Shown: positions 42,440 through 51,018 of the stretch, piece after piece
How positions within the stretch are numbered: the stretch's first letter is position 1
How the letters are laid out: the number at the start of each line of letters is the position of its first letter
NCBI RefSeq assembly: GCF_001570365.1
Contig: NZ_BBYK01000048.1
Coordinates: 1 to 64,000, forward strand
From: Microtetraspora fusca
GTDB taxonomy: Bacteria; Actinomycetota; Actinomycetes; Streptosporangiales; Streptosporangiaceae
DNA length: 64,000 bases
Reading direction: 5' to 3'
Made by a program: the position numbers and the translations under genes
Notes under the pieces: model-generated
What the model was told of the DNA's origin: nothing
The model's input: the letters and a program-made list of their open reading frames with translations, nothing else
Database searches by the model: none

Positions 42440-44029
42440 TCAAGGGGCGCGGTGGACCACGAGGCCGCCGGCGATCGTCGCCGTGACCCCGGTCCCCCGC
42501 ACGTCCCCGGTCTCCAGCGGATCCCGGTCGAGCACGACGAGGTCCGCGTCCATCCCGACGGCGACGCTGCCCCGCCGGTGCTCGGCGTGCGCCGCGTAGG
42601 CCGAGCCGTGCCCGTACGCGGAGAGCGCCTGCGGCAGGGTGAGCGCGTGGTCCGCGGAGGTCGCGGCGTGCAGCGTCGCGAACGGGTCGAAGTCCACGAC
42701 GGGCCAGTCGGAGCCGAGGGCGATGACGCCTCCCGACTCGTGGATCGCGGACATCGGCCAGTTCGCGGCCGCGCGGCCCGGTCCGACCACGTCGTGCCAG
42801 TCGTGCGCCCGGTCCGGAGCGGAGAAGGCGTGCGCGGGCTGCATGCTCGCCACGACGTCCAGCGCCGCGAAGCGCTTGACGTCCTCCGGATGGACGATCT
42901 CGGCGTGCTCGACACGGTGCCGCCGCCGTCCCGCCGCCTCGAAGGCGTCCAGGGCCATCCGGACGCCGCGGTCGCCGATGGCGTGCAGTTGCACCTGCCA
43001 GCCGCGGCGGTGCGCCTCCACCGTGAACGCGGTGAGCTGTTCCGGTTCGAAGGCGGGTACCCCGGCGCTCTCCTCGCCTTCGTACGGCGCCAGCATCGCG
43101 GCCGTCCGGCTCTCGATCACACCGTCGACGAAGCCCTTGACGATCCCGCTGGTCAGCCAGTCGCCGCCGCGGAGCGGCGCCACCAGTTCCTCGTGCTCGT
43201 CGAGCGTCGTGCGCCATTCGGCGAGCGACTGCTCGGGCGCCATGGGCAGGGCGATCCTGGACCGCAGCGTGAGGCGGCCCTCGGCCAGCGCCTCCCGCCA
43301 CACCGGCACCTCCACCGGATCGGTCCGGGCGTCCTGGACGGCGGTGAACCCGGACGCGTTCAGCGCCCGCACGGCCCGCAGCAGCGCGTCCTTGAGGTCC
43401 TGGTGGGTCGGGTCGGGCATCACCCGGTAGATGAGCTGGCCCGCCCGCTCCTTCAGCCAGCCGGTGGGCTCGCCGGTGGCCGGGTCGCGCACGATCACGC
43501 CGTTGGGAGGGTCGGGGGTGTCGCGGTCGATGCCCGCGGCCCGCAGGGCGGCCGAGTTGACCCAGTAACTGTGGCCGTCCATGCAGACCATCATGGCGGG
43601 ACGATCGGGGACGACCGCGTCGAGCTGCTCCTTGGCGGGCCCGGCGTCGCCCCAGGCGGCGTAATGCCACCCTCCGCCCCAGATCCACGGCAGCTCGGGG
43701 TGGGCCGCGGCGTACTCGGCCACGAGCGACTGGAGCTCCGGGACCGTCACCGCCTCGCGCAGCGCGAGGAGGCCGCTCCACTGGCCGCCGGGGATCACGT
43801 GGATGTGCGCGTCGTCGAACCCCGGGAGGACCAGCCCGCCCGCGGCGTCGATCACCTCGGCGCGCGGGTGGCGGAGCCGTAGCGCCTCGGCGTCGGAGAC
43901 GAGGGCGGCGATCCTGCCGTCCTCGATCACCACGGCGGTGGGCCCCTCCTCGGGACGGGGGCCGGTGGAGGCCCCGGGTCGGAACAGACGGCCGTTGACG
44001 ACGATCAGCTGCGTGGGGGTGGCGTCCAT
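42440..44029 (-). CDS. YtcJ-like amidohydrolase
   Basis: A 529-residue amidohydrolase of the YtcJ/LAF3/exoenzyme-regulatory branch. Metal-binding HIH is in FDDAHIHVIPGG (about 74-76), followed by LHAIGDRGVRMALDAF, RVEHAEIVHPEDV and the C-terminal ALGSDWPVVDFDPF Asp. The family has few assigned substrates (formamide-like and N-substituted amides). It follows the RidA gene by 25 bp in the same operon. There is a second YtcJ-like gene at 44705-46255, so the locus has two paralogues. Confidence 0.83.
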   Translation of the reverse strand: MDATPTQLIVVNGRLFRPGASTGPRPEEGPTAVVIEDGRIAALVSDAEALRLRHPRAEVIDAAGGLVLPGFDDAHIHVIPGGQWSGLLALREAVTVPELQSLVAEYAAAHPELPWIWGGGWHYAAWGDAGPAKEQLDAVVPDRPAMMVCMDGHSYWVNSAALRAAGIDRDTPDPPNGVIVRDPATGEPTGWLKERAGQLIYRVMPDPTHQDLKDALLRAVRALNASGFTAVQDARTDPVEVPVWREALAEGRLTLRSRIALPMAPEQSLAEWRTTLDEHEELVAPLRGGDWLTSGIVKGFVDGVIESRTAAMLAPYEGEESAGVPAFEPEQLTAFTVEAHRRGWQVQLHAIGDRGVRMALDAFEAAGRRRHRVEHAEIVHPEDVKRFAALDVVASMQPAHAFSAPDRAHDWHDVVGPGRAAANWPMSAIHESGGVIALGSDWPVVDFDPFATLHAATSADHALTLPQALSAYGHGSAYAAHAEHRRGSVAVGMDADLVVLDRDPLETGDVRGTGVTATIAGGLVVHRAP

Positions 44030-44054
44030 CGTTCCTCCTCTGCGGCGCCGGATG

Positions 44055-44495
44055 TCAGCCGACCAGGGCCGTGGCCTCGATCTCCACAGGGGAGTCCATC
44101 GGCAGCCGGGCGACGCCGACCGCGGAACGCGCGTGCTCGCCGACGTCGCCGAGCGCCTCGACGAACACCTCCGAGGCGCCGTCGGCGACCAGATGGTGGT
44201 CCAGGAAGTCCGGACCGGTCGCCACGAACACCGTCACCTTGACGAGCGCGCGGATCCTGGACAGGTCGTTCAGCTCACGCTTGAGCGCGGCGAGGACGTT
44301 GAGCGCGCACTGCCGCGCGGCCGCCCTCCCCTGCTCCGGCGTGAGCTCCGCGCCCACCCGGCCGCGCAGCGGGAACTCTCCCTCCCGCGCCGCGACCTGC
44401 CCCGAAACGTGCACCTCATCACCGCTCCACCGGCACGGCACGTAGCGCGCGAACGGCGTCAACGGCTCGGGCAGCGCGAGATATCCGACTTCCAT
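44055..44495 (-). CDS. RidA family (enamine/imine deaminase)
   Basis: A 146-residue Rid-family protein. HARSAVGVARLPMDSPVEIE matches the RidA signature, including the Arg needed for 2-aminoacrylate deamination. RidA removes reactive enamines formed by PLP enzymes acting on serine, threonine and related amino acids, which fits the D-threonine-aldolase/dehydratase-like protein in the same operon. It is the first gene of the operon. Upstream, TTGACC (44580-44585, minus) with GATAGC about 16 bp on is a plausible promoter. Confidence 0.85.
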   Translation of the reverse strand: MEVGYLALPEPLTPFARYVPCRWSGDEVHVSGQVAAREGEFPLRGRVGAELTPEQGRAAARQCALNVLAALKRELNDLSRIRALVKVTVFVATGPDFLDHHLVADGASEVFVEALGDVGEHARSAVGVARLPMDSPVEIEATALVG

Positions 44496-44704
44496 GCCGA
44501 CCTCCTGGGCGCTTCAGACGGCTCGCCGCGATCCCGTCGGGAGCCTTGGGCGCTGACGCTATCCGAGCCTTGGACTCTTGGTCAATGGCTTGTACGTTTT
44601 GTAAATGCCAGTGGAATGGCGGGTCGGACACCCCGGAGCGTCCGCGCGGTGCGCGCCCCGCCGCCGGCCCGGGGGCGGGCGGCGGCGAGGGCGCACCGGA
44701 GATC

Positions 44705-46255
44705 TCACAGGGAGCGGCGGTGCGTCCACCGGCCGCCCAGAAGCGTGCCGAGGACGCCGGGGCGGCGCAGCTCCCCGGGCGTGAGGAGCGACGGGTCGCG
44801 TTCCAGGATCATCAGGTCGGCCGGATCCCCCTCCCGCACCGAGGAGCGCCCCCGGGAGGCGGCGGCCAGCGCGTCCCGGAGCGAGATGGCCTGCTCGGGA
44901 TGCCACGGCGGACGCTCGTCGTCGGTACGCGCGACCGCCGACGCGATGCCGTCCCACGGGTCGAGCGGCGACACCGGGGCGTCCGAGCCGATCTCCAGGG
45001 TCGCCCCCGCCGCGAGCAGGTCGGCGTACGCGAACGCCCTGGAGGTCCGGCCGCACCAGTGCGTGTCGGCGACCTCGCGGTCGTCCGGGGCGTGCGCGGG
45101 CTGCACGCCGGCGACCAGGCCGGGCCGGGCGAACCTGGCGAAGTCCTCCGCGCGTACGAGCTGCGCGTGCTCGATGCGGCCCGGGCAGCCGACGCTCTCG
45201 AAGGCGTCGAGCGCGATCGCGGAGGCGAAGTCGCCGATGGCGTGCACCGCGGGGTGCAGCCCGTGGCGGGCGGCGCGCGCCATCGTCGCGGCCAGCTCGT
45301 CCGGCGGCGTCTCCAGCCGCCCGCGGTCGCCCGTGCCCGGGTACGGATCGTCGCAGTACGCGGTGCGGGTGTTCAGCGAGCCGTCGACGAACATCTTGAC
45401 CGGGCCGACCTCGATCAGCCCCCCGGAGCCCGGCACCGTGTCGCCGGTGCGCAGACCGCGGGCGATCGCCTCGTCGAGCGCGGCGCGGGGGATGGAGCAG
45501 ACGACGCGCATGTCGACCGTCTGCCGCTGAACCCGCCGCAGCCAGTCCGTCACGTTGTCGGCCATCTCGAAGTCGAGCATGCCGGTGACGCCGACCGCGG
45601 CGGCGGCGGTGGTCGCCTCGGCCACCCACCGGTCCAGCAGCTCAGGAGGGGGCGGCGGTAGCGCGATCATCGCGTTGGCGCACTCCGCCTCACGCAGCAC
45701 CCCGGTCGGATGGTCGCCCCGGCCGATGAGGGCGAGCGCGGCGCCGCTGAGCCACGCCATGTGCAGATCGTTGCTGATCAGCACCACCGGATGGTCCTCA
45801 GGGAGCAGCGACCTGTGCGGCTCGTCCGGCCAGAGCGCGTCGCGGAAGCCGTACCCGGTGATCACCTCGGCGGCCTGCCCGGACGGCGGCAGGTGCGGCA
45901 GGACCAGCTCGGCGGCCTCGCGCGCGGAACGCGCACCGCTGAGGTCGATCCGGCGCCGGGCCTGCGCCCACTGCACGGAGTGCACATGCGCGTCCCACAG
46001 GCCCGGAAGGACGGTCGCCCCGTCGAGGTCGACCTCCTCGACGGCTACGGCGGACGCGATGTCGCGGATCTCGGTCGCGCCCGGCGGCTCCTCGCGCACG
46101 GCGGCCACCCGCCCGCCGGTGATCACGATGTGTCGCAGAGGACCGTCGAGCCCGACTCTGGCGTTGCGCAGCACCAGGCCCGGCCCTCCGTCGGGCGCGG
46201 AGGAGGCGGTCGAAGGGACGTCCGGGGATGCGGGATGCGTCGAAGGAGATGACAT
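44705..46255 (-). CDS. YtcJ-like amidohydrolase, second copy
   Basis: A 516-residue amidohydrolase: HVH in LWDAHVHSVQWAQ (about 97-99), HPAVHAIGDFASAIALDAFE, RIEHAQLVRAEDF and EIGSDAPVSPLDPW. It resembles the neighbour at 42440-44029 in domain order but is diverged, and has a Pro/Ser-rich 25-residue leader. The ATG at 46255 or a GTG at 46282 could start it; neither has a good site. It lies 54 bp after the PucR gene and may be transcribed with it. Confidence 0.82.
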   Translation of the reverse strand: MSSPSTHPASPDVPSTASSAPDGGPGLVLRNARVGLDGPLRHIVITGGRVAAVREEPPGATEIRDIASAVAVEEVDLDGATVLPGLWDAHVHSVQWAQARRRIDLSGARSAREAAELVLPHLPPSGQAAEVITGYGFRDALWPDEPHRSLLPEDHPVVLISNDLHMAWLSGAALALIGRGDHPTGVLREAECANAMIALPPPPPELLDRWVAEATTAAAAVGVTGMLDFEMADNVTDWLRRVQRQTVDMRVVCSIPRAALDEAIARGLRTGDTVPGSGGLIEVGPVKMFVDGSLNTRTAYCDDPYPGTGDRGRLETPPDELAATMARAARHGLHPAVHAIGDFASAIALDAFESVGCPGRIEHAQLVRAEDFARFARPGLVAGVQPAHAPDDREVADTHWCGRTSRAFAYADLLAAGATLEIGSDAPVSPLDPWDGIASAVARTDDERPPWHPEQAISLRDALAAASRGRSSVREGDPADLMILERDPSLLTPGELRRPGVLGTLLGGRWTHRRSL

Positions 46256-46309
46256 GCGGGAGACGGTAGGCGCTGCCTCCACGATGGCTCATCGTTGAAA
46301 CCGGACGTA

Positions 46310-47980
46310 TCACCCCGGCGATCTTGTGGTCGCCGACGAGAACTCGTCACGCAGGTGGAGCAGCCGGAGCTGGAGCCAGATCACGAGCCGCTCCGTCGGA
46401 TCGGCGAGATCCACTCCGAACAGCTCCTGCAGACGGCGGATGCGGTAGCGCAGCGTGTTCTCGTGGACGGAGAGCTGGGCCGCGGCCCTGGCCGCCTCGC
46501 CGAACGCGTCCAGGTACGCCAGCAGCGTCACGGCGTGCGTGCTCGAGTGCGCCGCGTCGTACTCCAGCATCCGCCGGACCGGTTCGAGCAGCCGGTCGGC
46601 CGCCGTGTCACCCCTCTCGACGAGGTCGAGCAGGGCGATCCTGCTGCGCACCTGCTCGTCCGTGGCGACGCGCATGGCCTCGCCCGCCGTCTCGGCCAGC
46701 ACGCGGATGACGCGGTCGGCGAGTCGGCGGGACTCCGGGACCCCCTCCAGCCTGGCCGCGACCGGCCCGATGCCGACGTGCAGCGTGATCGCGGCGGCGT
46801 TGCGCACCGAGGCGGCGGTGTCCGTGGCGAACCGGACCAGCCGGGCGGACGGCGTGCCCTCCGGCACCGGCATCAGGGCGTAGACCGCGTTCCAGCCGGT
46901 GGTGCAGACGGCCTCGTGATGCCACGCCTCGCACGCGAGGGTGACCAGGTCGAGGACGGTCGTGGCGGCGACCCCGGCGGCTCCCGGCCGCGGGGCCGGT
47001 CTCGTCGGCGCGAACGCCATGACGGCCACGGGGGTGTCCGCGGGCAGGCCGAGCCGCGCGGCGGCGACGGACTCGGATACGTCGCCGTCGAGCAGCGCGC
47101 GCAGCGTCTCCGCGCGCTGCCAGCGCCGCGGGTCGCCGGGGTTGCGCGAGCGGAGCAGGTGCGGCGCCGCGATCCGGCCCGCGTCGTCCAGCAACCGCAT
47201 GGCCTCGGGGACGACGGGGGACGTTCCGTCCAGCACCCAGATGAAGCCGAGGAGCTGGGCTCCGGCGCGCACCGCCGTGGCCAGCCGTCGCATGTGCCCC
47301 GGGCCGAGGCTGGGGAAGCGCACCGGCCCGTCGGCGCGGAACACGCGGCTGTACTCCAGCCTGTTGGTCGGCCGCTGCGGCGTCTTGCGACCGAGGATGC
47401 CCTGCGCACGTATCTCGTCGATCTCCTGCCCGGGGACGTTGGAGTACGCGAGCACGTTCCCCTGGGCGTCCTCGATGCAGGTGGCGCCGCCGACGGTGGT
47501 GGCGATGGCGTTGGCCAGGGCGAACAGGTCCCCCACGCCGACGGAGGAGAAGGCCGCGGTGGTCGTCCCCGGACCGGAGACGGCGGTCGTCAACAGGGCG
47601 TCGAGCTGGCGCCAGGGCATCCGGGCCGGTGCGGCGAGGAGCGCCACCCCCGCCTCGCGGGCGACCTCGATGAGCTCTCCGAGTTCCGCGCCCCGATCCT
47701 TGACGACGACGGCGTGGTAATTGCAGGCCGCCGCCAGCCGAATGAGGTCGCGCGTCTCGGGGGCCGACGGCCGCGCGCCGACGGCGAGCAGCACGCACGC
47801 GGGGCGGTCCTCGAGGTGGTCGTCGGGATCGTGCACCACCGGCTCGCCGATCGGCAGGTCGGCGTCGGGGACGTGAACGGCCGACAGCACGTGTGGGCCG
47901 AGCGTCTCCAGCACCTGACTGATCGGGGGACGATACGGGCGAGCCATGGTGCCGTCGGGGATCAGATCAATTCGGGTCAC
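46310..47980 (-). CDS. PucR/CdaR family transcriptional regulator
   Basis: A 556-residue regulator with an N-terminal PucR-type domain (about 20-125), a GAF-like middle (about 140-280, GGATCIEDAQGNVLAYSNVP) and a C-terminal CdaR-type HTH (about 490-540, AAQLSVHENTLRYRIRRLQE). PucR proteins usually activate purine or amide/amine catabolic genes. The GTG at 47980 has GGAAGGGG 7 bp upstream. The flanking amidohydrolase and the RidA operon downstream are its likely targets. Confidence 0.87.
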   Translation of the reverse strand: MTRIDLIPDGTMARPYRPPISQVLETLGPHVLSAVHVPDADLPIGEPVVHDPDDHLEDRPACVLLAVGARPSAPETRDLIRLAAACNYHAVVVKDRGAELGELIEVAREAGVALLAAPARMPWRQLDALLTTAVSGPGTTTAAFSSVGVGDLFALANAIATTVGGATCIEDAQGNVLAYSNVPGQEIDEIRAQGILGRKTPQRPTNRLEYSRVFRADGPVRFPSLGPGHMRRLATAVRAGAQLLGFIWVLDGTSPVVPEAMRLLDDAGRIAAPHLLRSRNPGDPRRWQRAETLRALLDGDVSESVAAARLGLPADTPVAVMAFAPTRPAPRPGAAGVAATTVLDLVTLACEAWHHEAVCTTGWNAVYALMPVPEGTPSARLVRFATDTAASVRNAAAITLHVGIGPVAARLEGVPESRRLADRVIRVLAETAGEAMRVATDEQVRSRIALLDLVERGDTAADRLLEPVRRMLEYDAAHSSTHAVTLLAYLDAFGEAARAAAQLSVHENTLRYRIRRLQELFGVDLADPTERLVIWLQLRLLHLRDEFSSATTRSPG

Positions 47981-48173
47981 GAGCGCCCCTTCCTCAACGC
48001 AGGGGGTGAATCCCTCTATTTAGCGCGGACCGATATCGACCCTGGCAAGTGCCCGAAGCCCGGTCGTCCCTCCCATGCGGCCCACGGGCGGGAGCGCCCG
48101 GGGGGCCGCTTCGGAGCCGATCGCCGGAGCCTACACGTCCCGTCGCCGACTTCCCCTCCCCCCGCGCGCTCCG

Positions 48174-48803
48174 TCAGCCGAACGCGGCGCGCATCGCGGC
48201 GGCGAGCGCCGGGTTCCGGTGGACGGCATCGGCGTCCAGGGCCCGGATCACCCGCTCGACGACCTCCGCCGGCTTGTCCTGGCTCAGCTTCGCCTTGCCC
48301 ACGACCCTGGCGGGCACCAATCGGAAGCCGGTGGTGCCGGGGGCGATCCGCCGGGAGTACCCGGCCACGTCCGTCAGCCGGAACGGCTCGGGACGCGCGG
48401 ACTCGAAGTGGTCCACGGTGGCCGAGAGCACCGCGTAGGTCTCCTCGGGACCGAGCACCTCCGGCGTTCCGTGCAGATGCACGGTGACATGGTTCCAGGT
48501 CGGGACGTACGGTCCCGCCTCGTAGAAGGAGGGCGACACGTACCCGTGCGGTCCCTGGACCACCAGCGCGACCGGCCGCTCCCCCAGCCCCCGCACGACC
48601 GGGTCCGTACGGGCGAGATGGCCGACGACGGCCGGTCCGGGGTTCTCCGGATCGGGGATCACCGGCACGTGCGTGACCAGCGGCTCCCCCTCTCCCGAGA
48701 CGGTCACGAGCGTCGCCCAGCCGTGGTCGCGGACCAGCCCGCGCAGGGCGTCGGGGTCGTCAAGCGCGTAAATCGATTGTTCCAGCATGGACAGATGAAA
48801 CAT
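48174..48803 (-). CDS. PaiB-like FMN-binding protein
   Basis: A 209-residue protein of the FMN-binding negative transcriptional regulator family (PaiB, PF04299): GWATLVTVSGEGEPLVTHVP, HLARTDPVVRGLGERPVALV, GYVSPSFYEAGPYVPTWNHV and VHLHGTPEVL are diagnostic. B. subtilis PaiB lowers sporulation/degradative enzyme expression; most actinobacterial homologues are uncharacterised flavin or heme split-barrel proteins. ATG 48803 or 48788 is possible; the pseudo-palindrome at 48796-48812 covers the first. If the operator is real, 48788 is the better start. Confidence 0.85.
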   Translation of the reverse strand: MFHLSMLEQSIYALDDPDALRGLVRDHGWATLVTVSGEGEPLVTHVPVIPDPENPGPAVVGHLARTDPVVRGLGERPVALVVQGPHGYVSPSFYEAGPYVPTWNHVTVHLHGTPEVLGPEETYAVLSATVDHFESARPEPFRLTDVAGYSRRIAPGTTGFRLVPARVVGKAKLSQDKPAEVVERVIRALDADAVHRNPALAAAMRAAFG

Positions 48804-48812
48804 GTGTTACAT
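48796..48812. promoter_or_regulatory. TGAAACA-nn-TGTTACAT element, copy 2
   Basis: TGAAACATGTGTTACAT, part of the near-perfect palindrome ATGnAACA-TG-TGTTnCAT (48795-48812) at the paiB start. The same element occurs at 29274-29290 with 15 of 17 bases identical. The regulator is unknown. Confidence 0.45.
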
Positions 48813-48877
48813 GCCTGCTGTCAGTGTGGAGGACATCAAGGCCCGGCACCGGATCTTGGTCCCCTCGACAAGAGCGG

Positions 48878-50890
48878 CTACCTCTCCCCGGCGGGCGGGC
48901 AGGCTGAGGGGTTGAGCGCGGTGGTGAGGGCGGCGAGCCAGTGGTCTACGGGGCCGAGGGTGATCAGGCCGCTGCCCGCACCCGCCAGCTCACCCGCCGC
49001 CGGCAGGAGACGGGCGCGTACCTGTTCCAGCACGGCCTGGTCCCGGAGCTCCAGGGCGGCCGCGGCCTGCAGGCAGCACAGCGCCTCGTACATGAGGTCC
49101 GCGGGCGGCTCCGGCAGGGCGCGCAGCGCCGCCCGGCCCTCGGCGTGGCGGCCCGCGCGCAGCAGGAGGAACGGCTCGGCCCAGGGACGGTACGGGCCCC
49201 AGTCCGCGTCCGGGTCGACGGCCGCGGCCGCCTCCCGCACGAAGGAGGGACCGCCGGCGAGGCGCAGGCACAGCCGGGTGAGCGGGACCAGACCGTGCTC
49301 CATGCCGGGCATGCCGGCCCCCTCCAGCCGCGCGACGGCCTCCCGGTAGGCGGCCTCGGCCTGCGCGAACCGGCCGGAGGCGGCGAGCCGCAGCGCGCGG
49401 TACCACTGGGTGAAGACGCCCACCAGCGGCCGTTCATGGCGCTCGGCCAGCGAGTCCGCCGTGGCGGCGTGCTCGTCGGCCGCCGGGAAGTCGGCCAGCG
49501 CGCTGCGTGCCTGCAGCCGGATCAGATGCCCGAGCACCTCGAAGTTCACCAGACCGTGCCGGGCCGCCGACGCGACCAGTTCCGCGCCGATCTCGTCCCG
49601 CCGGGACGCGAGGCCCGCCCGGGTGCAGGACTGCATGAACACGCCGTTGAGGGCGAACGCCAGCAGCGCGGGATCGTCCAGTCGGCGGGCGATCTCCTCG
49701 GCCTCTCCTGCGGCCTGCGGCCCACGCGGGGAGCGGGTGCCGCGCATCTCCAGCGCGATCGTCGCCAGCAGACGGCACCGCGCGGCGTCGTACGAAGGAG
49801 CGCGCGGCAGGGCGGCCAGGGCGCGCTCGGCGGCGGCGACGATGCTCTCCGCCTGCTGCGGGTCGTCGCCGCGGGTCCAGATCGCAGGGACGTCGTAGGC
49901 GCCGATCACTCGGGCGGTCAGGTCCGGATCGCCGAGTTCCTCCGCCGCCGCGATGGCCGCCAGACGGTGCTCCCGGGCCGCCTCCAGGCCGCCGCCCCCG
50001 GTCACCGCGAGGTTCCTCAGGAGGCCGACCGCCGACTCGATCCGGGCGCGTGCGCCGGTGGCCGTGCGCTGGTAGGCCGCGGTCGCCTCCGCCCACAGCC
50101 GGCCCGCCGCGGTCTCCGGCCCGTCTCGCGGCTCCAGGCGCGGGTCCTGGGCCAGGATCTCCGCCTCCAGGCGGCGCAGTTTCGGGCCCGGGTCCAGCCC
50201 CAGATGGTCGGCCAGGGTCGCCCGGGCCCGGCGCAGCACCGCCAGCGCGTCCCCCTGGCGGCCCGCCTGGTACAGCGCGAGCGCCAGCAGTCGCCAGGCG
50301 TCCTCGCGCCACGGGTGCTCGGCCAGGTGCGCGTCCAGATCGGGCACCGCCGCGGCCGCCGGCCCCAGGGCCATCCGGGCCTCGGCCTGTCGCTCCACCG
50401 CCTGCAGCCGCAGTTCGGCCAGACGGGAGCGCTCGCCGCGGGACCACCGCTCCTGGGCGAACTCGGCGTAGGCCGGGCCGCGCCACCACCCCAGCGCCTC
50501 GTCGAGTCGCGCCAGCGCCCGCCCGGCCGGAAGCTTCGCGGCGGCGCCGACGGCAGCCTCGAACCGCCAGGCGTCCACGGCCTCCGGCGCGGCGCGCAAG
50601 GCGTACCCGGACCCCTCCGTGACCAGGAGACGAGCCGGGGACCGTGGCGGGCGATCCGGCTCAAGGACCCGGCGCAGTGCGGCGACGAACGTCTGCACGG
50701 CCCCGACGGCGCCCGCCGGCGGCTCGTCCCACAGCTCCGCCACCAGGCGGGAGACCGGGACCACACGGCGGCGGGCCACGATCAGCCGCGCCAGCACCGC
50801 GCGGTGCCGCGGTCCCTTCAACGCCAGCTCGTCACCGGCGTCGTCCCAGGCCACGACCGGCCCGAGCACGCCGAAGGCGACCCGCTCCAT
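48878..50890 (-). CDS. SARP/BTAD family regulator
   Basis: A 670-residue AfsR/DnrI/RedD-type regulator: an N-terminal OmpR-like winged HTH (about 1-95, VAFGVLGPVVAWDDAGDELA; VSRLVAELWDEPPAGAVGAV), a BTAD domain (about 100-245, HLAEHPWREDAWRLLALALY) and a long helical TPR-like C-terminal half (about 280-660). The NB-ARC ATPase of AfsR itself is absent. The start ATG has AGGGAGG about 8 bp upstream. It is divergent from the alpha/beta hydrolase gene and is the obvious candidate to control it; there is no antibiotic cluster in the window. Confidence 0.87.
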   Translation of the reverse strand: MERVAFGVLGPVVAWDDAGDELALKGPRHRAVLARLIVARRRVVPVSRLVAELWDEPPAGAVGAVQTFVAALRRVLEPDRPPRSPARLLVTEGSGYALRAAPEAVDAWRFEAAVGAAAKLPAGRALARLDEALGWWRGPAYAEFAQERWSRGERSRLAELRLQAVERQAEARMALGPAAAAVPDLDAHLAEHPWREDAWRLLALALYQAGRQGDALAVLRRARATLADHLGLDPGPKLRRLEAEILAQDPRLEPRDGPETAAGRLWAEATAAYQRTATGARARIESAVGLLRNLAVTGGGGLEAAREHRLAAIAAAEELGDPDLTARVIGAYDVPAIWTRGDDPQQAESIVAAAERALAALPRAPSYDAARCRLLATIALEMRGTRSPRGPQAAGEAEEIARRLDDPALLAFALNGVFMQSCTRAGLASRRDEIGAELVASAARHGLVNFEVLGHLIRLQARSALADFPAADEHAATADSLAERHERPLVGVFTQWYRALRLAASGRFAQAEAAYREAVARLEGAGMPGMEHGLVPLTRLCLRLAGGPSFVREAAAAVDPDADWGPYRPWAEPFLLLRAGRHAEGRAALRALPEPPADLMYEALCCLQAAAALELRDQAVLEQVRARLLPAAGELAGAGSGLITLGPVDHWLAALTTALNPSACPPAGER

Positions 50891-51018
50891 CCTCGCCTCC
50901 CTGCCCTCTCCGCCAGCCGCCACGGTACGCGCTGACCGGATGCTGATTCGCGCCCGGGATGCTCGACGGGTCCGCCGATCGGCGGGCGTCCCCGACGACT
51001 GATTGGGAGCGGAAACCC

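Noticed and set aside
39632-43882. A 1416-codon open frame on the plus strand
   Set aside because: It lies antisense to four well-supported genes, its protein is a low-complexity Arg/Gly/Val/Pro sequence, and no ribosome site is present. Long antisense frames are expected at this GC content.
38406-48000. An antibiotic biosynthesis cluster suggested by amidohydrolases and the later SARP regulator
   Set aside because: No polyketide synthase, NRPS, lanthipeptide or terpene synthase gene is present; the genes fit catabolism better.
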